A stretch of 9,480 nt of DNA from Minisyncoccota bacterium (GCA_938048445.1 CALIVE010000006.1:1-9480), one strand, 5' to 3'; counted from the stretch's first letter, positions 1 through 7,053 are shown. Notes: generated from the sequence alone by a model not told the origin. Made by a program: numbers and translations.

Positions 1-1292
1 AAGTTTATAGATATCTTAATAATCAATATATTTTCATAGCTTCGACAACTAATACAAGTTACCTTCATACAAATCTTCAGGCAGGTTTAGAATATTGTTA
101 TGCTGTTACAGGAATAAATTCTTCTGGTGAGGGACCTTATAGTAATATAGCTTGTGAAATTCCTAAGGATGCTCCATCACCACCGCAATCGTTAAATATT
201 TCAGTTGGAGATGGAGTTTTGAACCTTTCTTGGCAAGCTCCTATAACTGATGGAGGTTCTCCAATAATTGAATATAGAATTTATATAAAATTAGCTGGTT
301 CAAGTTATCCTAAGATATCTTATACAACTACTTCAAGTTCAATTCGTAATTATTCGTATAGAGGTGCTATACCTGGTAGTACTTATTGTTTTGTAGTTAC
401 AGCAAGAAATTCATTTGTTGAAAGTTCTTATAGTAATGAAGTTTGTGCAAAAGCAGGAACAAAACCAGGCCAATTTGAAATCCAGATTTTAGATACTGGC
501 GAATCTTTTATTCGACTTTCCTGGAGTTGTATAAGGAGTCCTGAATTTATTTATTGTACTGGAGGTTATCCAATAACTCATTATAAACTTTATCGAAGTA
601 CAGATGCAGTGAATTACTCATTAATAGCAAGTCCTAATATAGCAAATTATGTAGATTACGATGTTGCTTCAAATACTATTTATTACTATAAGATAAGCGC
701 TGTAAACCAACTTGGTTTAGAAGGTCCATTAAGCAATCCTGTTGCTACTACAACTAAACTCGGAGAGGTTAGTTTTAATACGTATCGATTATGGGGTTGG
801 ATATCAAGAAAGCTTGAGACTAAGCCCGAAATGGTTGCTTATTATAATGGTCATTTAGCCTGGAAGTTAGATTTTGGCACTCCTCAGTATATTAGGTATT
901 TGCGATTTAGTTTTGATGTAGGAGATTTTGGTTATCTTAAAATAGTTTGTCCTGACTCTAATTTTGTAACTAGTACCTATTTAACTATAAGCGGTACCAA
1001 AATAATTCCTATAGGGAAAACTTGTAGCAAGATCTATATGATTCCACAAGGAGATATAGAATTCTGGTGTGAACTGCCAGTTCGTGTTTCAAACAATTAT
1101 GATGATCTCTGTAAAGGAATTAAAAATATATTAGGCACCATAACCATAAATAATTTATCTTGGTTAGCGGTACCTCGTGGTTATCCAATAACTATTAAAG
1201 GTAATTATCCAATATCTATGATACTGCATAAAGATTTTTATGGCACTTGGTTTGTAGGAAGTAATTTAGATGATGCACGAGCTTATAAATGA
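1..1292 (+). CDS. Fibronectin type III repeat surface protein, 5'-partial
   Basis: The frame is open from base 3, so the gene starts upstream of the window; 429 residues are visible. I see the C-terminal half of one FN3 domain (about residues 1-56), a full FN3 domain (about 59-150, with the LSW B-strand motif at 74-76) and a third (about 156-250), then a unique beta-rich C-terminal region (about 253-429). The first two FN3 units each have a YC in the F strand and a Cys in the G strand 19 residues later (C32/C51 and C129/C148), probably a staple across the F-G hairpin. The third instead has two Cys in an enlarged B-C loop (C176, C185). The tail has four Cys (316, 341, 356, 370) and a stretch, WKLDFGTPQYIRYLRF, that recalls a discoidin-like jelly roll, tentatively. 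These domains usually sit in secreted or cell-surface proteins that bind proteins or glycans. The stop overlaps the next start by ATGA, so the two are translationally coupled. The N-terminus (signal peptide or prepilin leader) is not visible. Ligand unknown. Confidence 0.85.
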   Translation, partial: VYRYLNNQYIFIASTTNTSYLHTNLQAGLEYCYAVTGINSSGEGPYSNIACEIPKDAPSPPQSLNISVGDGVLNLSWQAPITDGGSPIIEYRIYIKLAGSSYPKISYTTTSSSIRNYSYRGAIPGSTYCFVVTARNSFVESSYSNEVCAKAGTKPGQFEIQILDTGESFIRLSWSCIRSPEFIYCTGGYPITHYKLYRSTDAVNYSLIASPNIANYVDYDVASNTIYYYKISAVNQLGLEGPLSNPVATTTKLGEVSFNTYRLWGWISRKLETKPEMVAYYNGHLAWKLDFGTPQYIRYLRFSFDVGDFGYLKIVCPDSNFVTSTYLTISGTKIIPIGKTCSKIYMIPQGDIEFWCELPVRVSNNYDDLCKGIKNILGTITINNLSWLAVPRGYPITIKGNYPISMILHKDFYGTWFVGSNLDDARAYK

Positions 1293-3568
1293 GACAAGGA
1301 TTTACCCTTATTGAAATTTTATTAGTTTTATTTGCAATAACAAGTTTAATTGGGCTTTTGATTTATTTTTTGAAACCTGCTGAAATTTTTAAAAGACATA
1401 GAGATTTTCAAAGAATTAATGACCTCAAAACTTTAGAACTTGCAATTAATACCTATTTAATGAATAACCCTAATCCAGATCTTGATGGATTTTATTTTAG
1501 CACAGGTTATGATGAAGCCCTTCCTTCTATTTATATTTCAATTCCCCGAAGTCAAGGTATAGCAACCTCGATTATTGATGGAGTAAATAAAGAATGGAGG
1601 ATAATTCAAAATGCAAGTGATACTGTTTCTTTAAAAAGAATTGACGGTTTAGGTTGGTTACCAATTAATTTTACTGAATTAAAATATCCACCTTTATCCT
1701 ATTTACCTATTGATCCTATTAACAATTTAGACCAAAAATTTTTTTATTCCTATGCTTTTTCAAGAAGCACTCAAAGTTTTGAGTTAAATGCAAGATTAGA
1801 GGCAAGCATATATAATCTTGGTGGAAGCCAAGATAAAACTTCAACCGATGGAGGTAGTGATAATGAAGTTTATGAAGTTGGATCAAATAAATGTTTAATA
1901 ATTGGAAATAAATTATATGGTGAAGTTTCAACAACAACTTGTTCCCAATCTACATTTTTTCGTTTTCCTATTAATCTTCCTTATCAAATATCTTGCACTA
2001 ATCCTCAAAAAATTACTACTGGAGAATGGGAGCTATTTGATTCTTACGAGAATTTAGTTTCAACTGATACATCTGCTGTTCACGATGGTTCAACTTCAAC
2101 AAGAATGACATTATGGATAGTAAACAGTTATGTTGTTCACAAATTTCCTCGCCTTCATTTTCTTAATTATGTAAGATTATATTCTGACTATGGCGGTAAT
2201 AAACCCTATATTAAATACTATAAAAATGCTGCCTGGACATATGCTGGTGAAAATGAAACAAAAGATTGCAATGTAGCTACAACTACTTATATTAATACAA
2301 CAACAATAGGATGGGCTATAGGCTGGGGGAGTAATGTGAGTATTTGTGAAATGGAAGCTTATGGTTGCCCAATTGAACCTTCTTGGTTTAAAAGTTTTGG
2401 CAAAGATATTTATCTTTACGATATTAAGCCAAGCAAAGAAAAATATCTATGGAACCATTATATTTTAGCAGGAGCAAAAAGAGTTGGCGATTCCCTTTAT
2501 CCTTATTTAGCAAAAATAGATTTGGAAGGAAATATAATATCTTCTTCAACAATTTTTATCAGTGCCACGACTTCTTATTTTAATATTGTTTTTCCTTTAG
2601 ATGATGATAAAAATGGCTATATAGATAACTATTTATTTGGAGGAGTAAAAAATTTAGGGAATCAAAATAATGCTTTAATTATGAAAATTGCAAGTAATGC
2701 AAGTATAAATTGGAGTCGAGAAATTGGAAATACCCAAATAAGAGCTTTTGAGATAACTGATAATGGGAACTATCTTGGAGTAGGAGTGAGAGAAAATTCA
2801 GGATATTTATTTATCTTTAACAGTTCAACAGGAGAGATTATAGCTTCAACTAGTTTGGCAACCTTTTCTTTATCATTTAATGATATTAAAGATATAAAAA
2901 GAACTGAAGATGGTTATCTAATAATTGGAACAGCCAACAACAAACCAACTATTGCAAAATTAAATCCATCTTTAGAGATTTTAAGTTTTATTACTTTTGA
3001 ATGCAATTTAGACTTCAAATCAATTGAAAAAATCCCATCATCCAATCTTTATTCAATCTTGACATACCAGCCAACATCATCAGGCAGTTATTTCTTTCAT
3101 TCAAATATCTCGTCAAACCTGAATATTTTCTCAATTATCGATATTTGGGATTCTCGAACAATAAGTAGCCAAGATATATGTAATGCACCATCAGCCTCTA
3201 ATTTCAAAATTTTCCAAAATATTGATATAGTTGAGACTGCTTTAAATGCTAATATAGCTGGGTTAGGAAATGAAACAATAGGTAATAGGAGAAGAATAGT
3301 TTTTGTTAAAAATGGTTCGCAGAATTATCCTTTATCTGTCTATTTAGATTCAGTTGGTTCAAAAATAATAAAAAATGAGGATTTGTCAGGATACTTAATA
3401 ATTGGTTATGAAAATAATCTTTATGGAAGTTTTGTAATGCAACTCAATGAAAATGGTGAATGTTTAAACTGCTTTGCTTCAGTTAAGTCTTTTCCTTTAG
3501 CTAATATCTTTTATTTAGTTAAAGATTTTGCCAAGGTTATTTTACATACTCTACGATTTCTTCCATAA
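1289..3568 (+). CDS. Prepilin-like protein fused to discoidin-like and beta-propeller domains (putative pilus-tip adhesin)
   Basis: 759 residues. The N-terminus MRQGFTLIEILLVLFAIT is a textbook type IV prepilin/pseudopilin leader: prepilin peptidase would cut after G4, leaving F5 as the methylated residue and E9 at position +5, followed by a hydrophobic helix to about residue 27. A pilin-like helix and globular domain follow (about 28-180; LPIDPIN at 139-145 resembles the pseudopilin GspG region). Residues about 236-360 resemble an F5/8-type C (discoidin) domain: they are bracketed by C236 and C360, contain a second possible pair C327/C353, and end EMEAYGC. Residues about 366-735 hold seven repeats of the pattern 'YLIIG...(15-20)...LxxNGxI', consistent with a seven-bladed propeller. 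Blade 2 carries D438-x-D440-x-N442-G443-x-x-D446, an integrin/PilY1-like calcium loop. The start is fixed by the leader and the ATGA overlap with the FN3 gene. Likely role: a minor pilin or tip adhesin exported by type IV pilus machinery. Function and ligand are inference. Confidence 0.88.
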   Translation: MRQGFTLIEILLVLFAITSLIGLLIYFLKPAEIFKRHRDFQRINDLKTLELAINTYLMNNPNPDLDGFYFSTGYDEALPSIYISIPRSQGIATSIIDGVNKEWRIIQNASDTVSLKRIDGLGWLPINFTELKYPPLSYLPIDPINNLDQKFFYSYAFSRSTQSFELNARLEASIYNLGGSQDKTSTDGGSDNEVYEVGSNKCLIIGNKLYGEVSTTTCSQSTFFRFPINLPYQISCTNPQKITTGEWELFDSYENLVSTDTSAVHDGSTSTRMTLWIVNSYVVHKFPRLHFLNYVRLYSDYGGNKPYIKYYKNAAWTYAGENETKDCNVATTTYINTTTIGWAIGWGSNVSICEMEAYGCPIEPSWFKSFGKDIYLYDIKPSKEKYLWNHYILAGAKRVGDSLYPYLAKIDLEGNIISSSTIFISATTSYFNIVFPLDDDKNGYIDNYLFGGVKNLGNQNNALIMKIASNASINWSREIGNTQIRAFEITDNGNYLGVGVRENSGYLFIFNSSTGEIIASTSLATFSLSFNDIKDIKRTEDGYLIIGTANNKPTIAKLNPSLEILSFITFECNLDFKSIEKIPSSNLYSILTYQPTSSGSYFFHSNISSNLNIFSIIDIWDSRTISSQDICNAPSASNFKIFQNIDIVETALNANIAGLGNETIGNRRRIVFVKNGSQNYPLSVYLDSVGSKIIKNEDLSGYLIIGYENNLYGSFVMQLNENGECLNCFASVKSFPLANIFYLVKDFAKVILHTLRFLP

Positions 3569-3881
3569 TATGAGGGTAATTTACTGAAAGCTCAGCTAAA
3601 ATTTTTCGATTGAGTTTTATATTTTTATCTTTTAATTTTTTCATAAAATTAGAATACTTTAAACCTCTTGCTCTCAAAAAAGCATTAATTCTTACTTGCC
3701 ATAACCTTCGAAAATCTCTTTTTTTCTTTTTCCTTCCTTCATAAGCATGTTTAAAGGCATGCAAGATAGCTTCTTTAGCAAACTTTTCTTTGCTTTTTCT
3801 CTGCCATTTATATCCTTTTGCTAATTTCAACAATTTTTTTCTTTTCTTTGTTTTTATTTTACCTCTTTTCACTCTTGCCAT
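3537..3881 (-). CDS. rplT: 50S ribosomal protein L20
   Basis: 114 residues, normal length for L20. The N-terminus is very basic (MARVKRGKIKTKKRKK) and is followed by AKGYKWQRK; the family core RDFRRLWQVRINAFLRARGL lies at 55-74. L20 binds 23S rRNA and is needed early in assembly of the large subunit. It is usually the last gene of infC-rpmI-rplT, but here the upstream neighbour on the same strand is topA, 42 nt away, and neither rpmI nor infC is in the window. There is no Shine-Dalgarno sequence; a TATAAT box ends 9 nt before the ATG, so a separate, almost leaderless transcript is plausible. The 3' end overlaps the end of the convergent prepilin-fusion gene by 32 bp, leaving no room for a terminator between them. 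Confidence 0.97.
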   Translation of the reverse strand: MARVKRGKIKTKKRKKLLKLAKGYKWQRKSKEKFAKEAILHAFKHAYEGRKKKKRDFRRLWQVRINAFLRARGLKYSNFMKKLKDKNIKLNRKILAELSVNYPHIMEEIVEYVK

Positions 3882-3888
3882 CGTTTTT

Positions 3889-3948
3889 AAATTATAATAT
3901 AAATTTTTTAAAAATTTCTTAAATTATAATAAATTTTTTAAAAATTTC
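3889..3948. repeat. Imperfect tandem duplication of the topA 3' end
   Basis: Two copies of an A/T-only block lie side by side, at 3889-3918 and 3921-3948, identical apart from a 2-base AT insertion in the left copy at 3899-3900. The right copy includes the last codons and stop of topA; the left copy fills the topA-rplT spacer and supplies the TATAAT upstream of rplT. Each copy contains the near-palindrome AAATTTTTTAAAAATTT, which could form a weak A-T hairpin. A duplication that created the spacer is the simplest explanation; low-complexity coincidence is less likely given about 28 matching bases. Confidence 0.7.
3891..3896 (-). promoter_or_regulatory. Putative -10 box for rplT
   Basis: A perfect TATAAT reads on the minus strand. 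A start 6-7 nt downstream would fall about 3 nt before the rplT ATG, giving a near-leaderless mRNA, consistent with the missing Shine-Dalgarno site. No convincing -35 element is visible, and such hexamers are frequent by chance in sequence this AT-rich. Confidence 0.4.
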
Positions 3949-5501
3949 CAAAAGTCAATAACATATTTTTCATAATCTTTCTCACCTTTAGCAATAATAT
4001 CCAAATCCTTTTCCATATTTGCAGTAAATTTCAAATCAATTAAATCTTTAAAATTCTCCTTTAAAAAGTTGACTACATTTATTCCTTTTGGAGTTGGTTT
4101 CAAAAATCCTTTTTCTTTAGATACATAATTTCTTTTAAGAAGTGTCTTAATGATTTCAGCATAAGTTGAAGGTCTTCCAATTCCTAAACTTTTTAATTTT
4201 TTTATTAATGTTGATTCAGTATATCTTGCTGGAGGTTTTGTTTTTTCTTCAATAATCTTTACATCTTTAGGTTTTAAAAGAGACCCTTCTCTAAGTTCAG
4301 GTAATTCATTAAATTTAATTTTAAATGGATAAAATTTTAAAAATCCATCAAATATTAGTCTTTCTCCATAAGCTAAAAAAGATATTTCTTTTGCAGAGAA
4401 TGGTCTCAAAAAATATTTAGTTTCTTCAATAACTGCATCCTTAGAGCAAGCTGAAAGAGTATAATCAAAAATTAATTTATAGATTTTATCTTCTAACCCT
4501 TTAAGTTTTAATTCTTTTTTTAAATAAACTGGTCTTATAGCTTCGTGGGCTTCTTGGCTAAATTTCTTTTTAATTTTTTTAGGAAAATCAAAATAATCTT
4601 TTAAAAAATTTCTAACCTTTCCTAAAAATTCTTTTGACAAATTGAAACTATCAGTTCGATGATAGGTTATTAGACCTTTCTCATACAAAGATTGAGCAAT
4701 TTTCATTGTTAATGGAGCAGAAACTTTGTATTTTAAAAAAGAAATTCTTTGAAGTAAGGCAGTATCTAAAGGTAAAGGTTTACTTATAATTTTTTTCTTC
4801 TTTACAATTTTTTCTAATATAAATTCAGAATTCTCAACCCTATTTTGAATATTTTTTAAAAACTCTAATCTTTCTTTCCCAAATTTACCTTTACTATTTT
4901 CTACCAAGTATGCCTTAAAATCTCCAAAATCTACCTCTAATTTATAAAAAACTTCAGGGACAAAATTTTTTATTTCCTCTTCTTTTTCAACAATTAATCT
5001 TAAAGCAGATGATTGAACTCTTCCTGCTGATTCACCAATTCCTTTTCGCCATAAAATTGGAGAGAGAGTATAACCTATTATTCGGTCTAAAGCCCTTCTT
5101 GCTTTTTGAGCGGAGACTAAATTTAAATTTATCTTTTCTTTGTTTGCTAAAGAATTCAGAACAGATGATTTAGTTATTTCATAAAATCTTACCCTTGAAT
5201 AATTTTTGATTTTTAAAAATTCAACAACACTCCAAGCAATAAATTCTCCTTCACGATCAGGATCAGTTGCTAAAATGAATTCTTCAATTCTATTTTTAAT
5301 TTTCTTTAAATAATTTAAAAAAGATTTTCTAATTGGATAGTATTCTAATTTTAATTTGTTTCCCTCCAAATAAACACCAAATTTCTTCTTAGGTAAATCA
5401 ACAATATGTCCTTTTGAAGCAAGAATAAAATAATCTCTATTTTTAAGAAATTTTTTAATTGTTTTAGCCTTTTTAGGAGATTCAACTATTATTAATTTCA
5501 T
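3924..5501 (-). CDS. topA: DNA topoisomerase I (type IA), core only, no zinc-ribbon tail
   Basis: 525 residues from the ATG at 5499-5501. The open frame continues 31 codons upstream, but that part is translated tRNA-Arg, and MKLIIVESPKKAKTI is the canonical TopA start. Toprim domain: E7 in VESP, then D80-P-D82-R-E84-G-E. RALDRIIGYTLSPILW lies at 136-151 and SAGRVQS at 158-164. The catalytic tyrosine is Y280 in GLITYHRTDS, with HEAIRP at 319-324 and GIGRPSTYAEII at 440-451. The enzyme relaxes negative supercoils by single-strand cleavage through a 5'-phosphotyrosine. Bacterial homologues are usually about 650-870 residues with C-terminal zinc ribbons. This one ends about 30 residues after FTANMEKDLD, at the end of the core, and has no CxxC pair. 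The start is 13 nt from the tRNA-Arg 3' end with no Shine-Dalgarno sequence, so the two are probably co-transcribed and separated by tRNA processing. Confidence 0.96.
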   Translation of the reverse strand: MKLIIVESPKKAKTIKKFLKNRDYFILASKGHIVDLPKKKFGVYLEGNKLKLEYYPIRKSFLNYLKKIKNRIEEFILATDPDREGEFIAWSVVEFLKIKNYSRVRFYEITKSSVLNSLANKEKINLNLVSAQKARRALDRIIGYTLSPILWRKGIGESAGRVQSSALRLIVEKEEEIKNFVPEVFYKLEVDFGDFKAYLVENSKGKFGKERLEFLKNIQNRVENSEFILEKIVKKKKIISKPLPLDTALLQRISFLKYKVSAPLTMKIAQSLYEKGLITYHRTDSFNLSKEFLGKVRNFLKDYFDFPKKIKKKFSQEAHEAIRPVYLKKELKLKGLEDKIYKLIFDYTLSACSKDAVIEETKYFLRPFSAKEISFLAYGERLIFDGFLKFYPFKIKFNELPELREGSLLKPKDVKIIEEKTKPPARYTESTLIKKLKSLGIGRPSTYAEIIKTLLKRNYVSKEKGFLKPTPKGINVVNFLKENFKDLIDLKFTANMEKDLDIIAKGEKDYEKYVIDFWKFLKNLL

Positions 5502-5514
5502 AGGATATTGAAAG

Positions 5515-5587
5515 AGCCCCCAGCAGGACTCGAACCTGCAACCTGGTGGTCCGAAGCCACCCGCTCTTCCAATTGAGCTATGGGGGC
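5515..5587 (-). tRNA. tRNA-Arg(TCG)
   Basis: A complete cloverleaf. Acceptor GCCCCCA/TGGGGGC (7 bp); D stem GCTC/GAGC; anticodon stem GGTGG/CCACC with loop CTTCGGA, anticodon TCG, reading CGA; short variable loop AGGTT; T arm GCAGG-TTCGAGT-CCTGC. A20 in the D loop and C35 in the anticodon are the usual bacterial arginine identity elements. The discriminator (position 73) is T, which is odd, since A or G is usual for tRNA-Arg. CCA is not encoded. The gene is followed 13 nt later by topA on the same strand. Confidence 0.95.
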
Positions 5588-5599
5588 AATACAATATTA

Positions 5600-5627
5600 A
5601 TTATATCATTATTCTTTTTCTTTTGAA
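5600..5627 (-). promoter_or_regulatory. Putative promoter for tRNA-Arg and topA
   Basis: On the minus strand there is a perfect TATAAT at 5605-5600 and, 16 nt upstream, TTCAAA at 5627-5622 (four of six matches to TTGACA). A start 6-7 nt downstream of the -10 would lie about 6 nt before the tRNA 5' end. The -35 falls inside the 3' end of the upstream HExxH-protein gene. Confidence 0.5.
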
Positions 5628-6997
5628 TAAGTCTGTGTATCTTGTTCGATTTCTCTTTTTAGATATTCTAAAATATGATGATATTGCGTAGGTTTGAAAA
5701 TTAAAGCAAGGATGAGTGAAGTTATTAATAATTCCTGCGCTTTTTTCTCGTCTTTTGTTGAGGATATGAAGTCAACCATTTCTAAAAGGTTTATTACTGT
5801 TTTTAGAAGATCTGATTTTATTATTTTTTTAATTTCATTATAAAATTTTTTTAAACTTTCTCTTTTTAATTCATCATTAGCAAACCTCGAATCGATTCTG
5901 TTAATTCGTTCTGATAGCTCGATCATAAATTTGATAAGATATTTCCCTGTACCGGATAGGTATACTATCCTTTTAAGAACTCTCTTATCTATTTTTTGGT
6001 TATCTAATGATTCAAGAAATGTTACTAAGTCTTTTATTATTCGATGTAAATTAGCGACTATTTCATAATGAACAGCATTTATTAATTGTTTTATTTTCTT
6101 TTTTATTCTTTCTTTTAGAAAAGTAGTACCTATTCCTAATGTTTCTAAGGCATCTAAATCTTGATTAATCTTATCTAAAAACATTTCCACATTTTCAAAA
6201 TAGCCAATATCTCCAGTCTTTATTTTAGTTATCCCTTCTAATAAATTATGGATTCTTTCATGGCCAATAATACCAGAAATATCTTTTACGTCTTTTTGAA
6301 ATTTCACTAAAGCATATGGAGAGTCATGATAATATACCCCTTGTCTCTTTTTATATACTGATTGCCAAACATCCGGTTTTAATAATATTATTACAGTAAA
6401 TGGCTCGAATATAATATCAACAATTCCTTTCTTTAATATTTCCAGCTTTTTTTGGACCTTTAGAGGTAAATATTCCAATTCGCCGGTTGTTTGATATTTT
6501 TCATAAATTTCTTTGACTTTCTGATTCTTTTCTTTTAAATTTTTTATTATCAAATAAAGATAGATAATGAAAGTAATATCGCTATTTTTAAGAAAATCTT
6601 CTAATTTAATTCTGATATCTATAATTTTCTCCATTAAATCTTTAGCTTTTTTTGATTTCTTGTCCCTTTTTGATTTTAACGCTATTAATAATAATATCAT
6701 TGTTTTTTCATCTGATACTTCGTAGTATTGACGCAGTTCTTCTAATAATTTTTCTCTTTCATCTAATAATTCTTTACATTTTTGAAATTCTTTTCTCATT
6801 TCAGAAGGGAATCTATTTTGCATATCTTCAAAAAAGTCATTCAATTTTCTTTCTATTTCTTCAGTAGAAGTTTCAAAATCAAAAGAAAAAATTAAATCTA
6901 TAAAATTTCTTATGATATTTACTTTCTTTTCTATTTCTTTCCAAAGCTTCTCTCTTTTCTCTTGATGGGTTTTAGATAAATGTTCTTTAAACTTCAT
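5609..6997 (-). CDS. Unrecognised helical protein with HExxH zinc-peptidase motif
   Basis: 462 residues; I do not recognise the family. Motif seen: H246-E247-R-I-H250 in IIGHERIHNLLEG, preceded by a beta-like stretch (YALVKFQ) and followed 62 residues later by E312-I-V-A-N316. HExxH plus a downstream ExxAN is the zinc-ligand layout of gluzincin peptidases, with H246 and H250 as ligands, E247 as the base and E312 as third ligand. The flanks (1-200 and 295-460) are charged, Lys/Glu-rich and predicted helical or coiled-coil. There is no signal peptide and no convincing membrane span, although 141-151 and 423-435 are hydrophobic. This points to a cytoplasmic protein. ImmA/IrrE-like regulators share HExxH...ExxAN, but the spacing here is longer and the remainder differs. 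The start is the first ATG, without a Shine-Dalgarno sequence. The gene lies between tRNA-Tyr and tRNA-Arg on the same strand. It is a credible gene because of its length and motif; its function is unknown. Confidence 0.85.
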   Translation of the reverse strand: MKFKEHLSKTHQEKREKLWKEIEKKVNIIRNFIDLIFSFDFETSTEEIERKLNDFFEDMQNRFPSEMRKEFQKCKELLDEREKLLEELRQYYEVSDEKTMILLLIALKSKRDKKSKKAKDLMEKIIDIRIKLEDFLKNSDITFIIYLYLIIKNLKEKNQKVKEIYEKYQTTGELEYLPLKVQKKLEILKKGIVDIIFEPFTVIILLKPDVWQSVYKKRQGVYYHDSPYALVKFQKDVKDISGIIGHERIHNLLEGITKIKTGDIGYFENVEMFLDKINQDLDALETLGIGTTFLKERIKKKIKQLINAVHYEIVANLHRIIKDLVTFLESLDNQKIDKRVLKRIVYLSGTGKYLIKFMIELSERINRIDSRFANDELKRESLKKFYNEIKKIIKSDLLKTVINLLEMVDFISSTKDEKKAQELLITSLILALIFKPTQYHHILEYLKREIEQDTQTYSKEKE

Positions 6998-7053
6998 TAA
7001 CAGCCAGCTTTGAAAATTGTTAAGAATAATACCTTATTTGAACTTTTGAAAAT

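Noticed and set aside
219..221. TTG at 219 as the start of the FN3 gene
   Set aside because: The frame stays open to the left edge and encodes FN3 sequence there, so the gene is 5'-partial.
1290..1292. TGA read as glycine (Gracilibacteria/SR1 code)
   Set aside because: TGA ends the FN3 gene exactly at the ATGA overlap and ends recR at its natural C-terminus; no gene here has an internal TGA.
1719..1937. Minus-strand frame inside the prepilin fusion
   Set aside because: Low-complexity shadow of a well-supported gene. The same applies to frames at 6652-6867, 7815-8153, 8214-8552 and 8614-8805.
5502..5594. N-terminal extension of topA by 31 codons
   Set aside because: The extension is the tRNA-Arg gene read through; the canonical TopA N-terminus starts at 5501.
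5609..6997. Assignment of the HExxH protein to ImmA/IrrE
   Set aside because: HExxH and ExxAN agree, but they are 62 residues apart, there is no helix-turn-helix domain, and the long helical flanks do not fit.
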